Assembly: GCA_913060815.1 (NCBI GenBank)
Contig: CAJXSZ010000002.1
Span: 310,001 to 374,000, forward strand
DNA length: 64,000 bases
Reading direction: 5' to 3'
Source of the DNA: an uncultured Sulfitobacter sp.
GTDB lineage: Bacteria; Pseudomonadota; Alphaproteobacteria; Rhodobacterales; Rhodobacteraceae
Each line of letters starts with the position of its first letter. The first letter of the stretch is position 1. Below are positions 42,664-51,665 of this stretch, in pieces. A program made the position numbers and the translations under genes. A model generated the notes under the pieces. The model was not told the origin of the DNA and did no database searches. It saw only the letters and a list, made by a program, of their open reading frames with translations.

Positions 42664-44691
42664 ATGAAGCCTGACTTGTTGCGTCTTTTGCGGCCAAAGT
42701 CGATTGCGATAATCGGTGGAGGTGCGTGGTGCGCTCAGATCATTCTGCAATCGCGGCGTATGAATTATACAGGCCGGATCGATGTTGTGCATCCGCGCGG
42801 TGCTGTAATCGAAGGTGTACAGTCGGTGACCGAGCTTGCCCGACTTCCTTCACCGCCAGATGCAGTCTTTATCGGGGTGAATAGGGTCGCGACGGTTGAT
42901 GCCGTCAGGTCATTGTCGGCGATGGGTGCCGGTGGTGCTGTCTGTTTTGCTTCTGGGTTTTCCGAGTCAGCAGCAGAAGACGAGACTGGAACGGATTTGC
43001 AAGCGGCGCTGGTTGCGGCGGCAGGTGATATGCCCGTCTTGGGCCCAAACTGCTATGGATTTATCAACGCTTTGGATGGAGCACTGTTGTGGCCTGATCA
43101 GCATGGTTGCGTTGCTGTGGAGCGGGGAGTCGCCATCCTGACACAGTCGTCCAATATCGCGATCAATCTGTCTATGCAGCAACGCGGCCTACCTATCGCC
43201 TATGTTGTGGCGTGCGGGAATATGGCGCAGACGTCGCAAGCGCGCATCGCTGCGGAGTTGCTGGACGATCCGCGTGTAACCGCGATCGGAATGCACATTG
43301 AAGGATTTGGTGATCTTTCTGAGTGGCATGCGCTGGCGCTTAAAGCACGGGCCAAGGGTGTGCCGCTCATTGCGCTTAAGGTAGGGCGCTCGGAACAAGC
43401 ACAACAGGCCGCCGTCTCTCATACCGCTTCGCTGGCAGGGAGTGATGCAGGCGCTCAGGCGCTGTTGGAGCGGTTGGGTATCGGGCGTGTGGACGATCTG
43501 CCAACCTTTATTGAAGCGCTGAAGCTGTTGCACATGGTTGGGACGTTGGACGCCCCGACCCTGTCTTCAATCAGTTGTTCAGGAGGCGAGGCGAGCCTTA
43601 TTGCCGATACAGCCGAAGGGTCTGGCATGGTTTTTCCAGAGCTAACCGACCCTCAGCGTGGCGCTTTAGGAGCAGCACTTGGGCCGATCGTGGCCTTGGG
43701 GAACCCGCTCGATTATCACACGTATGTCTGGCGCGATGTCGAGAGGATGACCGCCGCGTGGCTCCCGATGGCCGCAGAGCATATCGGGCTGACGATGATC
43801 ATTGTGGATTACCCGCACACGGACGCGACCGATTGGGTTTGTGCCACGCAGGCCGCTCTTGCTGTAAGAGCCCAAAGCGGGCGGCCTGTCGCGGTTGTTG
43901 CAACTTTGCCCGAGTTGATGCCTGCTGATGTGGCACAGGAGCTTATGGCGGGTGGTGTCATCCCCATGAGCGGGTTGACCGAAGCGATTGCCGCTGCTGC
44001 GGTAGCAGCGAAACTGCCGAACGTACAAGTCGAAAGCCTGCTTTTGCCCGGTGCGGATCGTGAAGGTGAACTGGTCAATGAAGCTGCGGCGAAGGCTGCA
44101 CTTTCGCGGGTCGGGCTGGTCGTGCCCAAGCGAGTAGAGGTCGAGGGCATTGCGCAGTTGGGGGCAGTGGCAAGGACACTTGAGGGGCCCTTGGTTCTGA
44201 AGGTCATGGGACTTGCGCATAAGTCCGAAGAAGGCGGTGTGCGCCTTGGGCTGACTGCTGACACGGTGGAAGAAGCGGCGCGTGATATGCCAGAGGGAGT
44301 GTATCTGCTTGAGGAGATGATACACGGCGCTGTGGCGGAATTACTCGTCGGGGTGCTTCGTGATCCTGCGCATGGGTTTGTTCTGACAATCGGGGCTGGC
44401 GGTGTGCTGACCGAGCTGTGGCAGGACACAGTATCTCTGCTGGTTCCTGCAGCTGAAAGCGCGGTGGAACGTGCTCTGCGGTCCTTGCGGATTTGGCCAT
44501 TAGTTGACGGGTATCGTGGGAAGCCCGCAGCGGACCTGACATCGATTATCGATGCGGTAATGGCCGTGCAGGCCTATGTCATTGCCAACGCGGACACGGT
44601 AAGTGAAATAGAGATTAACCCACTGATGTGTACGCCTGATGGCGCAGTTGCAGTGGATGCGTTGCTGCGTGAAGCGAAAAGGAGAGGCTGA
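42664..44691 (+). CDS. NDP-forming acyl-CoA synthetase (acetate--CoA ligase-like), fused subunits
   Basis: ADP-forming acyl-CoA synthetase in which alpha and beta units are one chain, 675 residues. The N-terminal CoA-binding domain has SIAIIGGGAWCAQII; the middle ligase domain carries the phosphohistidine in AAVSHTASLAGSDA (about residue 258); the C-terminal ATP-grasp domain has PLVLKVMGLAHKSEEGGVRLG and EIEINPLMC. It follows the acyl-CoA dehydrogenase gene and is one base from the hydratase gene. The acyl substrate is unknown. Confidence 0.87.
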   Translation: MKPDLLRLLRPKSIAIIGGGAWCAQIILQSRRMNYTGRIDVVHPRGAVIEGVQSVTELARLPSPPDAVFIGVNRVATVDAVRSLSAMGAGGAVCFASGFSESAAEDETGTDLQAALVAAAGDMPVLGPNCYGFINALDGALLWPDQHGCVAVERGVAILTQSSNIAINLSMQQRGLPIAYVVACGNMAQTSQARIAAELLDDPRVTAIGMHIEGFGDLSEWHALALKARAKGVPLIALKVGRSEQAQQAAVSHTASLAGSDAGAQALLERLGIGRVDDLPTFIEALKLLHMVGTLDAPTLSSISCSGGEASLIADTAEGSGMVFPELTDPQRGALGAALGPIVALGNPLDYHTYVWRDVERMTAAWLPMAAEHIGLTMIIVDYPHTDATDWVCATQAALAVRAQSGRPVAVVATLPELMPADVAQELMAGGVIPMSGLTEAIAAAAVAAKLPNVQVESLLLPGADREGELVNEAAAKAALSRVGLVVPKRVEVEGIAQLGAVARTLEGPLVLKVMGLAHKSEEGGVRLGLTADTVEEAARDMPEGVYLLEEMIHGAVAELLVGVLRDPAHGFVLTIGAGGVLTELWQDTVSLLVPAAESAVERALRSLRIWPLVDGYRGKPAADLTSIIDAVMAVQAYVIANADTVSEIEINPLMCTPDGAVAVDALLREAKRRG

Positions 44692-44692
44692 G

Positions 44693-45472
44693 ATGGACCC
44701 GATCAAAACCCGCCGTGAGGGGGCAATTCTCGAAGTGACGCTGGACCGGCCCAAGGCCAATGCGATTGATCTGAAGACTTCTGTCTTGATGGGTCAGGTA
44801 TTCGCGGATTTCCGCGATGACCCAGAGTTGCGGGTGGCGATTATCACTGGTGGCGGCGACAAGTTTTTCTGCCCCGGATGGGATCTGAAGGCAGCCGCAG
44901 ACGGTGATGCAGTTGATGGCGACTATGGCGTTGGCGGCTTTGGCGGGTTGCAGGAGCTGCCGCATCTGAACAAGCCCGTGATTGCGGCTGTGAACGGTAT
45001 TTGCTGTGGTGGCGGGCTGGAACTGGCGCTGAGCGCTGACATGATCCTCGCGGCGGATCATGCGACATTTGCACTACCCGAGATACGCTCTGGCACAGTG
45101 GCCGATGCGGCGAGTGTGAAGCTACCCAAGCGTGTTCCATACCACATCGCAATGGAGCTTTTACTGACGGGACGGTGGTTTGATGCCGAGGAGGGCAAGG
45201 GCTGGGGCCTGATTAATGAGGTCGTGCCCTCTGCCGATCTCAATGCCCGTGCATGGGAGCTGGCGCGGCTCTTGGCCTCTGGTCCGCCGCTTGTCTATGC
45301 CGCGATCAAGGAGATCGTGCGCGATGCCGAGGATGCCAAGTTTCAGGATGCCATGAACCGCATTACCAAGCGCCAGTTGGCCAGCGTGGACCGTCTTTAT
45401 GCCTCCGAGGACCAGCTGGAAGGCGCGCGGGCCTTCGCAGAGAAGCGGGACCCCGTCTGGAAGGGCAGATAG
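44693..45472 (+). CDS. CaiD-like carnitinyl-CoA dehydratase / enoyl-CoA hydratase
   Basis: Crotonase-fold enzyme, 259 residues from ATG 44693, which follows the ligase stop by one base. Seen are ITGGGDKFFCPGWDLKA, GICCGGGLELALSADMILAADHATFALPEI and LLTGRWFDAEEGKGWGLINEVV, which read like E. coli CaiD, the crotonobetainyl-CoA hydratase of carnitine metabolism. The neighbouring dehydrogenase and ligase correspond to the CaiA and CaiC roles, so carnitine or betaine-like substrates are possible, but other acyl-CoAs cannot be excluded. Confidence 0.75.
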   Translation: MDPIKTRREGAILEVTLDRPKANAIDLKTSVLMGQVFADFRDDPELRVAIITGGGDKFFCPGWDLKAAADGDAVDGDYGVGGFGGLQELPHLNKPVIAAVNGICCGGGLELALSADMILAADHATFALPEIRSGTVADAASVKLPKRVPYHIAMELLLTGRWFDAEEGKGWGLINEVVPSADLNARAWELARLLASGPPLVYAAIKEIVRDAEDAKFQDAMNRITKRQLASVDRLYASEDQLEGARAFAEKRDPVWKGR

Positions 45473-45542
45473 GGCATTTGCCAAATCGAAACCCACAGAG
45501 TCTATTGCGGGTCTAGCAAAACCCGAACAGGTACGTGACGAT

Positions 45543-46796
45543 ATGAATATCCTTTTTGTGCATCAGAATATGCCCGGCCAGTACCGTGAGTTGGTGCAAT
45601 GGCTTGCCGCGCAGAACGCGCATCGCATCTATTTTCTGACCCAGCGCAAGAACCCGCCTGCCATTGAGGGGGTAGAGGCGCGTGTCTATCAACCCCACGC
45701 CGTGTCAAAAGAAGACACCTACGGATTGAGCAGAGTGTGGGAGGACGCGACGGGGTCGGGCTTTGGTGCAGTCAATGCAGCCAAGAAGATTGAGCTTGAG
45801 GAAGGGTTCAAGCCTGACATCATTGTGGGTCATGTAGGCTGGGGCGAGCTATTATTTTTCAAACAGCTTTGGGCCGATGTGCCGATTATCGGCTTTTTCG
45901 AATATTACTACCGCGCCACGGGCGGTCCCGTCGGGTTCGACGCGGAGGAGCCAGTCAATGCGCATGCGCCGTTCCTGCTTCAGGCGCGAAATGCGGTGCC
46001 GAATTCCAACATCATGTCGGTCGATCGGGGGCTAAGCCCGACGCAGTGGCAGCGTGACTGCTTCCCGCCCGAGTTTCATAACAAGATTTATGTCTGTCAC
46101 GACGGCATCCGCACGGACAAATTGCTACCTGATCCCGATGCCAAATTAAAACTGGGGCGGATTGATACGCCCGTGCGGCACGGTGATGAGATCATAACTT
46201 ATATGGCGCGCAACCTTGAGCGGATGCGGGGCTTTCATAAATTCATGCGCGCGCTGCCTGATATTCTGGAGGCGCGACCTCATGCGCGGGTGGTGGTCAT
46301 CGGCGGGAACGAGGTTTCCTACGGGGCCAAAAACAATTCACCTGGTGGCCTGCGTGGAGAGATGGAGGCCGAGGTCGGGGACCGCATTGACTGGAGCCGA
46401 GTGCATTTTCTGGGGCAGGTGCCCTATGCCGATTACCAAAAGATCATTCAGGTAAGCCGCTGCCACATCTATCTAACAATGCCGTTCGTACTATCGTGGT
46501 CTCTGCTGGAAGCGATGTCGATGCAGGCGACGATTGTCGCGGCAGATGTAGCACCCGTGCGCGAGGCGGTGACCCACAACGAGACAGGCTTGCTGGTTGA
46601 TTTCCATGACCATTCGGCACTGGCGCGTCAGGTGATTGACGTTTGTGCGCGGCCGCAGGACTTTGCCCATCTGGGGCCTGCTGCGCGCCGCCATGTGGTG
46701 CGTGAGTACGACTTTTTGACCAAGTGTCTGCCAGATCACATTGCGGAAATGAACGCACTGCTACCGGCTGACAAACAGATCACGATGCCTTGCTGA
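45543..46796 (+). CDS. Glycosyltransferase family 4 protein
   Basis: GT-B fold glycosyltransferase, 417 residues from ATG 45543 (MNILFVHQNMPGQY). It has an N-terminal acceptor domain with PDIIVGHVGWGELLFFKQLW and FEYYYRATGGPVGFD, and the C-terminal donor domain with ARVVVIGGNEVSYG, VHFLGQVPYADYQKIIQVSRCHIYLTMPFVLSWSLLEAMSMQ (quoted in part). It lies 70 bases after the CaiD-like gene and faces the convergent export lipoprotein gene, so it probably belongs to the second glycan region. Confidence 0.87.
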   Translation: MNILFVHQNMPGQYRELVQWLAAQNAHRIYFLTQRKNPPAIEGVEARVYQPHAVSKEDTYGLSRVWEDATGSGFGAVNAAKKIELEEGFKPDIIVGHVGWGELLFFKQLWADVPIIGFFEYYYRATGGPVGFDAEEPVNAHAPFLLQARNAVPNSNIMSVDRGLSPTQWQRDCFPPEFHNKIYVCHDGIRTDKLLPDPDAKLKLGRIDTPVRHGDEIITYMARNLERMRGFHKFMRALPDILEARPHARVVVIGGNEVSYGAKNNSPGGLRGEMEAEVGDRIDWSRVHFLGQVPYADYQKIIQVSRCHIYLTMPFVLSWSLLEAMSMQATIVAADVAPVREAVTHNETGLLVDFHDHSALARQVIDVCARPQDFAHLGPAARRHVVREYDFLTKCLPDHIAEMNALLPADKQITMPC

Positions 46797-46810
46797 ACTT
46801 CGCTTGCGGC

Positions 46811-47923
46811 TTAGTTGTTGGCGATATTGAGCAGACCGAAGGCCGACCCGACGAGGCTCACTGCGGTACGGGCAGAGGCAACAGGGCTTTCGGTCGCGAG
46901 AACAAGATCACCAGAGTTGATGTGAAAGTTGCGTGCCGAGAACAGACCGTCAGATGTGGTCAGGTTTATGGTGAAGACAACACGCTGTTGGGCAGGGCCA
47001 CTGATACCTGACGGATCTATTGCTGACACGGGGTATTCACGCAGAATGAGTACGCCTTTCGGGTTTGCCGTTCTGTCATTCACACCGCCGATAAGCGCCA
47101 AAGCATCAAGCGCGGACACATGATCGCGGTTGAACGGGAACTGGTTCTCTTCGCCCGCAGCACCAAGCGACAGGAAGTAGCGGTCATCTTCTTGAACGAT
47201 CACCTGATCTCCGCCATTGAGACGTGTATCGAGCTTGGGATTGTCCAGCAGGCGGCTTAGTGAAGTGCGGTAGGTTTTGTGACCACGGACCAGTCTGACA
47301 CGCGGGTTCACAAGCCTTTCGTCAACGCCGCCCGCAGCAGAGATCGCCGCAAGAACCGAGAAGTCCTGATCCGGCATCTTGATGTTGCCTGGTTGGCGGA
47401 CGCCGCCGACAAGATCGACAGAGTTGGTGCGCCCTTCGGCCATGTTCAACTGAACTTGCGCGCCAGGGGCGACTGACTCCATCCGTCGTTGCAGAGTTTG
47501 ACGGGCATTGTCAGGTGAACGGTTAGCGATCCGGATCTTGCCGACATAAGGCATAAAGATCGTCCCCGCCTCAGAGACGCGCATGCCAAGCAATTCCACG
47601 CTGCGCTGGCCGGGGCTCATCAACAGAGAGTTCTCGGCGCTGTCCCAGATTGTGATATTTACTGTGTCGCCCGCGCGGATGATTTGTGCATTCGAGCCAT
47701 GGCTGTGAGGGAGCCAGCCATAACGACGCTCACCCGTGTGGGGCCATTCGGACACGGTTGGCAGGAATGTCTTGGATACAGGATAAACACTGAAATCAGC
47801 GTCAGGCTCTTCAGCGCCTTTAACGATCTCGGATTGAATTGCGGCGCCCCGTGGCAGGTTGCCGCACGCAGTAAGTGTCAATGAAAGCAAAATGCATAGA
47901 GCCGCTTTGGTAAACATACCCAT
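46811..47923 (-). CDS. Outer-membrane polysaccharide export lipoprotein (Wza/OPX family)
   Basis: Predicted outer-membrane export protein for capsule or exopolysaccharide, 370 residues. The N-terminal signal ends in a lipobox LTLTAC (Cys20), so it is a lipoprotein. A Poly_export domain (DTVNITIWDSAENSLL) and SLBB-like domains (GGVRQPGNIKMPDQDFSVLAAISAAGG and DHVSALDALALIGGVNDRTANPKGVLI, parts) follow. The start at 47923 or six bases further in fits the signal peptide. A polysaccharide co-polymerase and kinase are not in the window. Confidence 0.9.
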   Translation of the reverse strand: MGMFTKAALCILLSLTLTACGNLPRGAAIQSEIVKGAEEPDADFSVYPVSKTFLPTVSEWPHTGERRYGWLPHSHGSNAQIIRAGDTVNITIWDSAENSLLMSPGQRSVELLGMRVSEAGTIFMPYVGKIRIANRSPDNARQTLQRRMESVAPGAQVQLNMAEGRTNSVDLVGGVRQPGNIKMPDQDFSVLAAISAAGGVDERLVNPRVRLVRGHKTYRTSLSRLLDNPKLDTRLNGGDQVIVQEDDRYFLSLGAAGEENQFPFNRDHVSALDALALIGGVNDRTANPKGVLILREYPVSAIDPSGISGPAQQRVVFTINLTTSDGLFSARNFHINSGDLVLATESPVASARTAVSLVGSAFGLLNIANN

Positions 47924-48025
47924 TCGAAATACCGCCTGCCTTATTTCACTCAACCACTTGTACGCAGCTCCGAAAGGATCAGGTCGGGTTGGATAATCTT
48001 TCGGCAGACGATACTACATGGCGAT

Positions 48026-48880
48026 ATGAGGTCAATATCTCCGAAATATCAAAGCGCCGATTGTCAGGCACTGCTGCTGGGCGCTTCGGGGCGTTTAGGG
48101 CAGATGATATGTCGCCATTGGCCAACTCCCGAGATGCTCATAACCCAAAGCAGACGTGCGGGGGAAGCAGCCTGTGTGCTTGATCCGCTGACGATGCCTG
48201 ATGCGCTGCAAAAGGTTGCATCGCGCATGAATAGTGTCATTTGCCTGTCAGGCGTGACGCCTGCGCATGCTGCCCAAACCGGGGATGCCATGTCCCTGAA
48301 TACCGATCTGGCGCTTGCTGCGATTGAGGCTGCACCTGCGGAGGCTCGGGTGTTCGTGGCTTCGTCCGCCGCGGTCTATGGTGCGGCAGATGGGCCACAC
48401 CTTGAGACGCATGATGCCAACCCCGTCAGCGAATATGGCGTGGCCAAACTTGCGATGGAGAATGCCGCATTGGCGGCTGGTGGAGGCCGTGTTTGCGTTT
48501 TGCGGATCGGGAATGTCGCAGGTGCGGATGCGATACTGGGCAATTGGCGCGCAGGTATGACACTTGATCAATTAGCCGACGGAAGCACACCGCAGCGCAG
48601 CTATATCGGGCCGAAAACGCTGACGCATGTGATGCATACTCTTTGCTTGGCGGCGGATGTTCCGGAAATCATCAATATCGCCGCACCAGGGCTTGTCGAG
48701 ATGGGCGATCTGCTGGACAAGGCGGGGCGCGCATGGGCGCCACGGGCGCCGACAGGGCCAGTGATTGAAAAGGTAGCGTTGGATACGGGGTTGCTTGAGC
48801 AGCTTTATTCCTTCGCGCCAGAGGAATGCACGGCGGCGGGCATGGTCGCTCAGTGGAGAGAAGGATTGATCGGCAGATGA
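48026..48880 (+). CDS. NAD-dependent epimerase/dehydratase family protein
   Basis: Extended short-chain dehydrogenase, 284 residues, that probably modifies a nucleotide sugar. Seen are ALLLGASGRLGQMICRHW (Rossmann loop, about 15-32), VFVASSAAVYGAADGPH (catalytic Ser) and SEYGVAKLAME (Tyr-x3-Lys, about 136). It is divergent from the export lipoprotein gene (102-base gap) and overlaps the next start (ATGA), so it is expressed with the initiating transferase. Confidence 0.82.
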   Translation: MRSISPKYQSADCQALLLGASGRLGQMICRHWPTPEMLITQSRRAGEAACVLDPLTMPDALQKVASRMNSVICLSGVTPAHAAQTGDAMSLNTDLALAAIEAAPAEARVFVASSAAVYGAADGPHLETHDANPVSEYGVAKLAMENAALAAGGGRVCVLRIGNVAGADAILGNWRAGMTLDQLADGSTPQRSYIGPKTLTHVMHTLCLAADVPEIINIAAPGLVEMGDLLDKAGRAWAPRAPTGPVIEKVALDTGLLEQLYSFAPEECTAAGMVAQWREGLIGR

Positions 48881-49494
48881 CATGGCAGAAACGTATCTAT
48901 GATCTGTTCTTCGCGAGCCTTCTTGTCGTGATCCTCGGGCCTGTTGTGCTCTTGTTGGTCATCTACATCTATTTCAAACAGGGCCGTCCGCTTTTCTATG
49001 TGGCTGAGCGGATGAAGACGCCCGATCAATCCTTTGGGCTGGTCAAGTTTCGGACCATGACTGTTGTGGATGAGGATCAAGGTGTTTCAGGCGCGCATAA
49101 GGCATCACGCGTCACGCCATTGGGTGCCAAGCTGCGCGCTAAGCGGATGGATGAATTTCCTCAGCTTTGGAACATCCTCAAAGGTGATCTGTCCTTTGTC
49201 GGGCCACGCCCGCCTTTGCGTGAGTATGTCGAACGGTTTCCCGATATCTATAACGAAGTTCTCAAATCGCGCCCTGGTGTAACGGGGCTGGCTACAATCC
49301 GCTTTCACAAGCATGAGGACAAGTTGCTGTCGCGCTGCACCACTTCCGAGCAGACGGACGATGTCTATTGCCGTATTTGCATCCCGCGCAAAGCGCGGCT
49401 TGATCTGTTGTACCAGCGGGATCAGAACATGTGCTATGATTTCGATCTGGTCTTTCAAACGATTGCCAATTTGTTCAGACGGTCCAAGGGCTGA
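48877..49494 (+). CDS. Undecaprenyl-phosphate sugar phosphotransferase
   Basis: Initiating enzyme of glycan synthesis: transfers a sugar-1-phosphate to undecaprenyl phosphate at the inner membrane. It is the short PglC-like form, 205 residues, with one membrane hairpin (about 8-35, LFFASLLVVILGPVVLLLVIYIY), then FGLVKFRTMTV, RMDEFPQLWNILKGDLSFVGPRPPL (the family signature) and PGVTGLATI. The ATG at 48877 overlaps the epimerase stop. Confidence 0.92.
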   Translation: MTWQKRIYDLFFASLLVVILGPVVLLLVIYIYFKQGRPLFYVAERMKTPDQSFGLVKFRTMTVVDEDQGVSGAHKASRVTPLGAKLRAKRMDEFPQLWNILKGDLSFVGPRPPLREYVERFPDIYNEVLKSRPGVTGLATIRFHKHEDKLLSRCTTSEQTDDVYCRICIPRKARLDLLYQRDQNMCYDFDLVFQTIANLFRRSKG

Positions 49495-49654
49495 AACGCC
49501 TCAGTGACGTAAAAATTCGGCAAAGAGTGTGCAATTTGCCGTAATGAACGTTAAACACCCTAACGACGGATCACTTTTTTGGGTCGCGCCACGGGTTCCG
49601 CCCTGACACATTATGTTCAGAGGCTGTCGCTGCGCCGCAAATGATAGGGCAATT

Positions 49655-51544
49655 ATGCTGAGTTGGATTTTATCCCTGACCAAGCTGCAAAAGCGGCGGA
49701 TCATGCTTGTCCTTGATGTCGTGCTGGTGCCTCTTGCGCTGGTTTTTGCGTTTGTGGCGATCAATATCGACGGCAGCATCATGGGCAATTTGCGCAGTTT
49801 CATGCTGTTGCTGCCTTATATGATGGGTGTGGCAGTCTGTATTTCGATCTGGATCGGGATCAGCGACATTCAGGTTAGCGCCTATGAGGCCGCAGCCGTT
49901 GGCCTCACGGCTGTTCATGCGGCCGCTTTGTCAGCGGCGTCGATCGTGTTTTCGGACATTGCTGCGCTTGATCTGCCCTTGGGGCTGCATATGGTATTTG
50001 GCGCGGCCTTCTTTTGCTTGGCCGTAGGCAGCCGTGCGGTGCTGTTGCAGATTGTTTTGATGGTGTATCGCCATTCGAGCAAGCGGACGCGAGTGCTGAT
50101 CTATGGCGCTGGCACTACAGGCTCGCAGCTTGTCTCCGCTCTGCGAGGACATCAAACGATCCAGCCCGTAGCATTTGTTGACGACAACAAGGGCTTGCAG
50201 GGCTTGCGTGTGCACCGTTTGCCCGTTTTTCCGTCGCTCAATATTGCCGATGTTGTCGAAGAGAACCAGATTGATCGTGTGCTGCTCGCCGTCCCTTCGC
50301 TCAGCCGTCCCAAGCAGGCACAGATCGCGCGCCGCCTTGAGAAGATGGGACTAGAGGTTCAGACCTTGCCCTCCTTCTCGCAGCTGATCGGCGAAGATGC
50401 ACTGGTGAACAAACTCACGCCTGTTTCCGCCAAGAACTTTCTTGGACGTGCAGAGGTGGAGCATACTCTGGGCGAGGCGGGTAATTGCTACGAGGGTCGG
50501 GTGGTGCTGATCTCGGGGGCTGGTGGTTCCATCGGGTCCGAATTGTGCCGACAGGTGTTGGATTGCCGTCCTGCCAAGCTCATCCTGTTTGAGCTGAGCG
50601 AGCTTGGCCTCTATAGCATCGACATGGAGCTGCGCGCCATGATCGAGCATGAGAACCTTGATATCGAAGTGGTGCCTGTACTGGGTTCCGTGACCGACAG
50701 CCGTCAGGTCCGTAAACTGCTGACAGAGCATGGCGTGCGGGTCGTGCTGCATGCGGCGGCGTATAAGCATGTACCGCTGGTCGAGGCCAATCCACTGACG
50801 GGGTTGGTGAACAACGTATTCGGCACACAGACCCTTGCGGAGCAGTCGGCACAATGCGGCGTTGAGCGGTTCATGCTCATCTCCTCCGACAAGGCCGTAC
50901 GCCCCACAAATGTCATGGGCGCTTCAAAGCGCTTGGCTGAACTGGTAATTCAGGACATGGCCAAGCGGCAGGGTAACAAGGATGGCACCGTCTTTTCGAT
51001 GGTGCGATTTGGCAACGTCCTCGGCTCTTCGGGTTCGGTTGTGCCGTTGTTTCAGGAACAGGTTGCACGTGGTGGCCCACTCACCGTGACTGACAAGGGC
51101 GTCGAGCGTTACTTCATGACCGTTCAGGAAGCTGTGCAACTCGTGCTTCAGGCCTGCGCTATAAGTCGCGGCCAAGAAGTGTTCGTTCTTGATATGGGCG
51201 AGCCTGTGTCGATCCTGAGCCTCGCCCGTCAGGTGATCGAGAGCGCGGGATACGAGGTGCGGGATGCCGAAAACCCCAATGGCGACATCGAGATCGAGAT
51301 CACAGGCCTGCGCCCTGGTGAGAAGATGTCGGAGGAGCTGACGCTTTCGGGTGAGCTGATGGGCACAGTATACCCGAAAATCTTTATGACCCACGAGAAC
51401 GGGCTGTCGGAAATTGAAATTGCGGCAGCGATGCGCAGCCTGCGCGAAGCTTTTGTCGCGAGTGACGAAGAAATGGCGCGGGGCGTCGTTTTGAAATGGG
51501 TTGAGGGCTTTCAGCCCGACGTAGCCAGAGTGGACGTATTGTGA
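49655..51544 (+). CDS. Membrane-bound nucleotide-sugar 4,6-dehydratase (PglF/WbpM/CapD family)
   Basis: Makes 4-keto-6-deoxy nucleotide sugars, usually from UDP-GlcNAc. The 629-residue protein has four membrane segments in the first 140 residues, a CoA-binding-like region with VLIYGAGTTGSQLVSAL, and a C-terminal SDR domain with LISGAGGSIGSELCRQV, VVLHAAAYKHVPLVEANP and ISSDKAVRPTNVMGASKR, where Met replaces the usual catalytic Tyr, as in WbpM relatives. The start at 49655 precedes MLSWILSLTKL. It probably supplies the sugar for the PglC-like transferase upstream. Confidence 0.92.
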   Translation: MLSWILSLTKLQKRRIMLVLDVVLVPLALVFAFVAINIDGSIMGNLRSFMLLLPYMMGVAVCISIWIGISDIQVSAYEAAAVGLTAVHAAALSAASIVFSDIAALDLPLGLHMVFGAAFFCLAVGSRAVLLQIVLMVYRHSSKRTRVLIYGAGTTGSQLVSALRGHQTIQPVAFVDDNKGLQGLRVHRLPVFPSLNIADVVEENQIDRVLLAVPSLSRPKQAQIARRLEKMGLEVQTLPSFSQLIGEDALVNKLTPVSAKNFLGRAEVEHTLGEAGNCYEGRVVLISGAGGSIGSELCRQVLDCRPAKLILFELSELGLYSIDMELRAMIEHENLDIEVVPVLGSVTDSRQVRKLLTEHGVRVVLHAAAYKHVPLVEANPLTGLVNNVFGTQTLAEQSAQCGVERFMLISSDKAVRPTNVMGASKRLAELVIQDMAKRQGNKDGTVFSMVRFGNVLGSSGSVVPLFQEQVARGGPLTVTDKGVERYFMTVQEAVQLVLQACAISRGQEVFVLDMGEPVSILSLARQVIESAGYEVRDAENPNGDIEIEITGLRPGEKMSEELTLSGELMGTVYPKIFMTHENGLSEIEIAAAMRSLREAFVASDEEMARGVVLKWVEGFQPDVARVDVL

Positions 51545-51665
51545 GGCCGCAGATACAATTGTCACGAAATTGCGCCGCAATTCAGGTGCAGGGTTGCTTA
51601 TATTGCGTTTGCGTGGAGAGCGGTGCAGTATGCGCAAAAAAGCCGCATTGTGCAGAGAGCAGAGT

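Noticed and set aside
42377-42667. 96-codon frame between the acyl-CoA dehydrogenase and ligase genes
   Set aside because: It runs through the palindromic repeat and hairpins, has no ribosome-binding site and no protein-like pattern.
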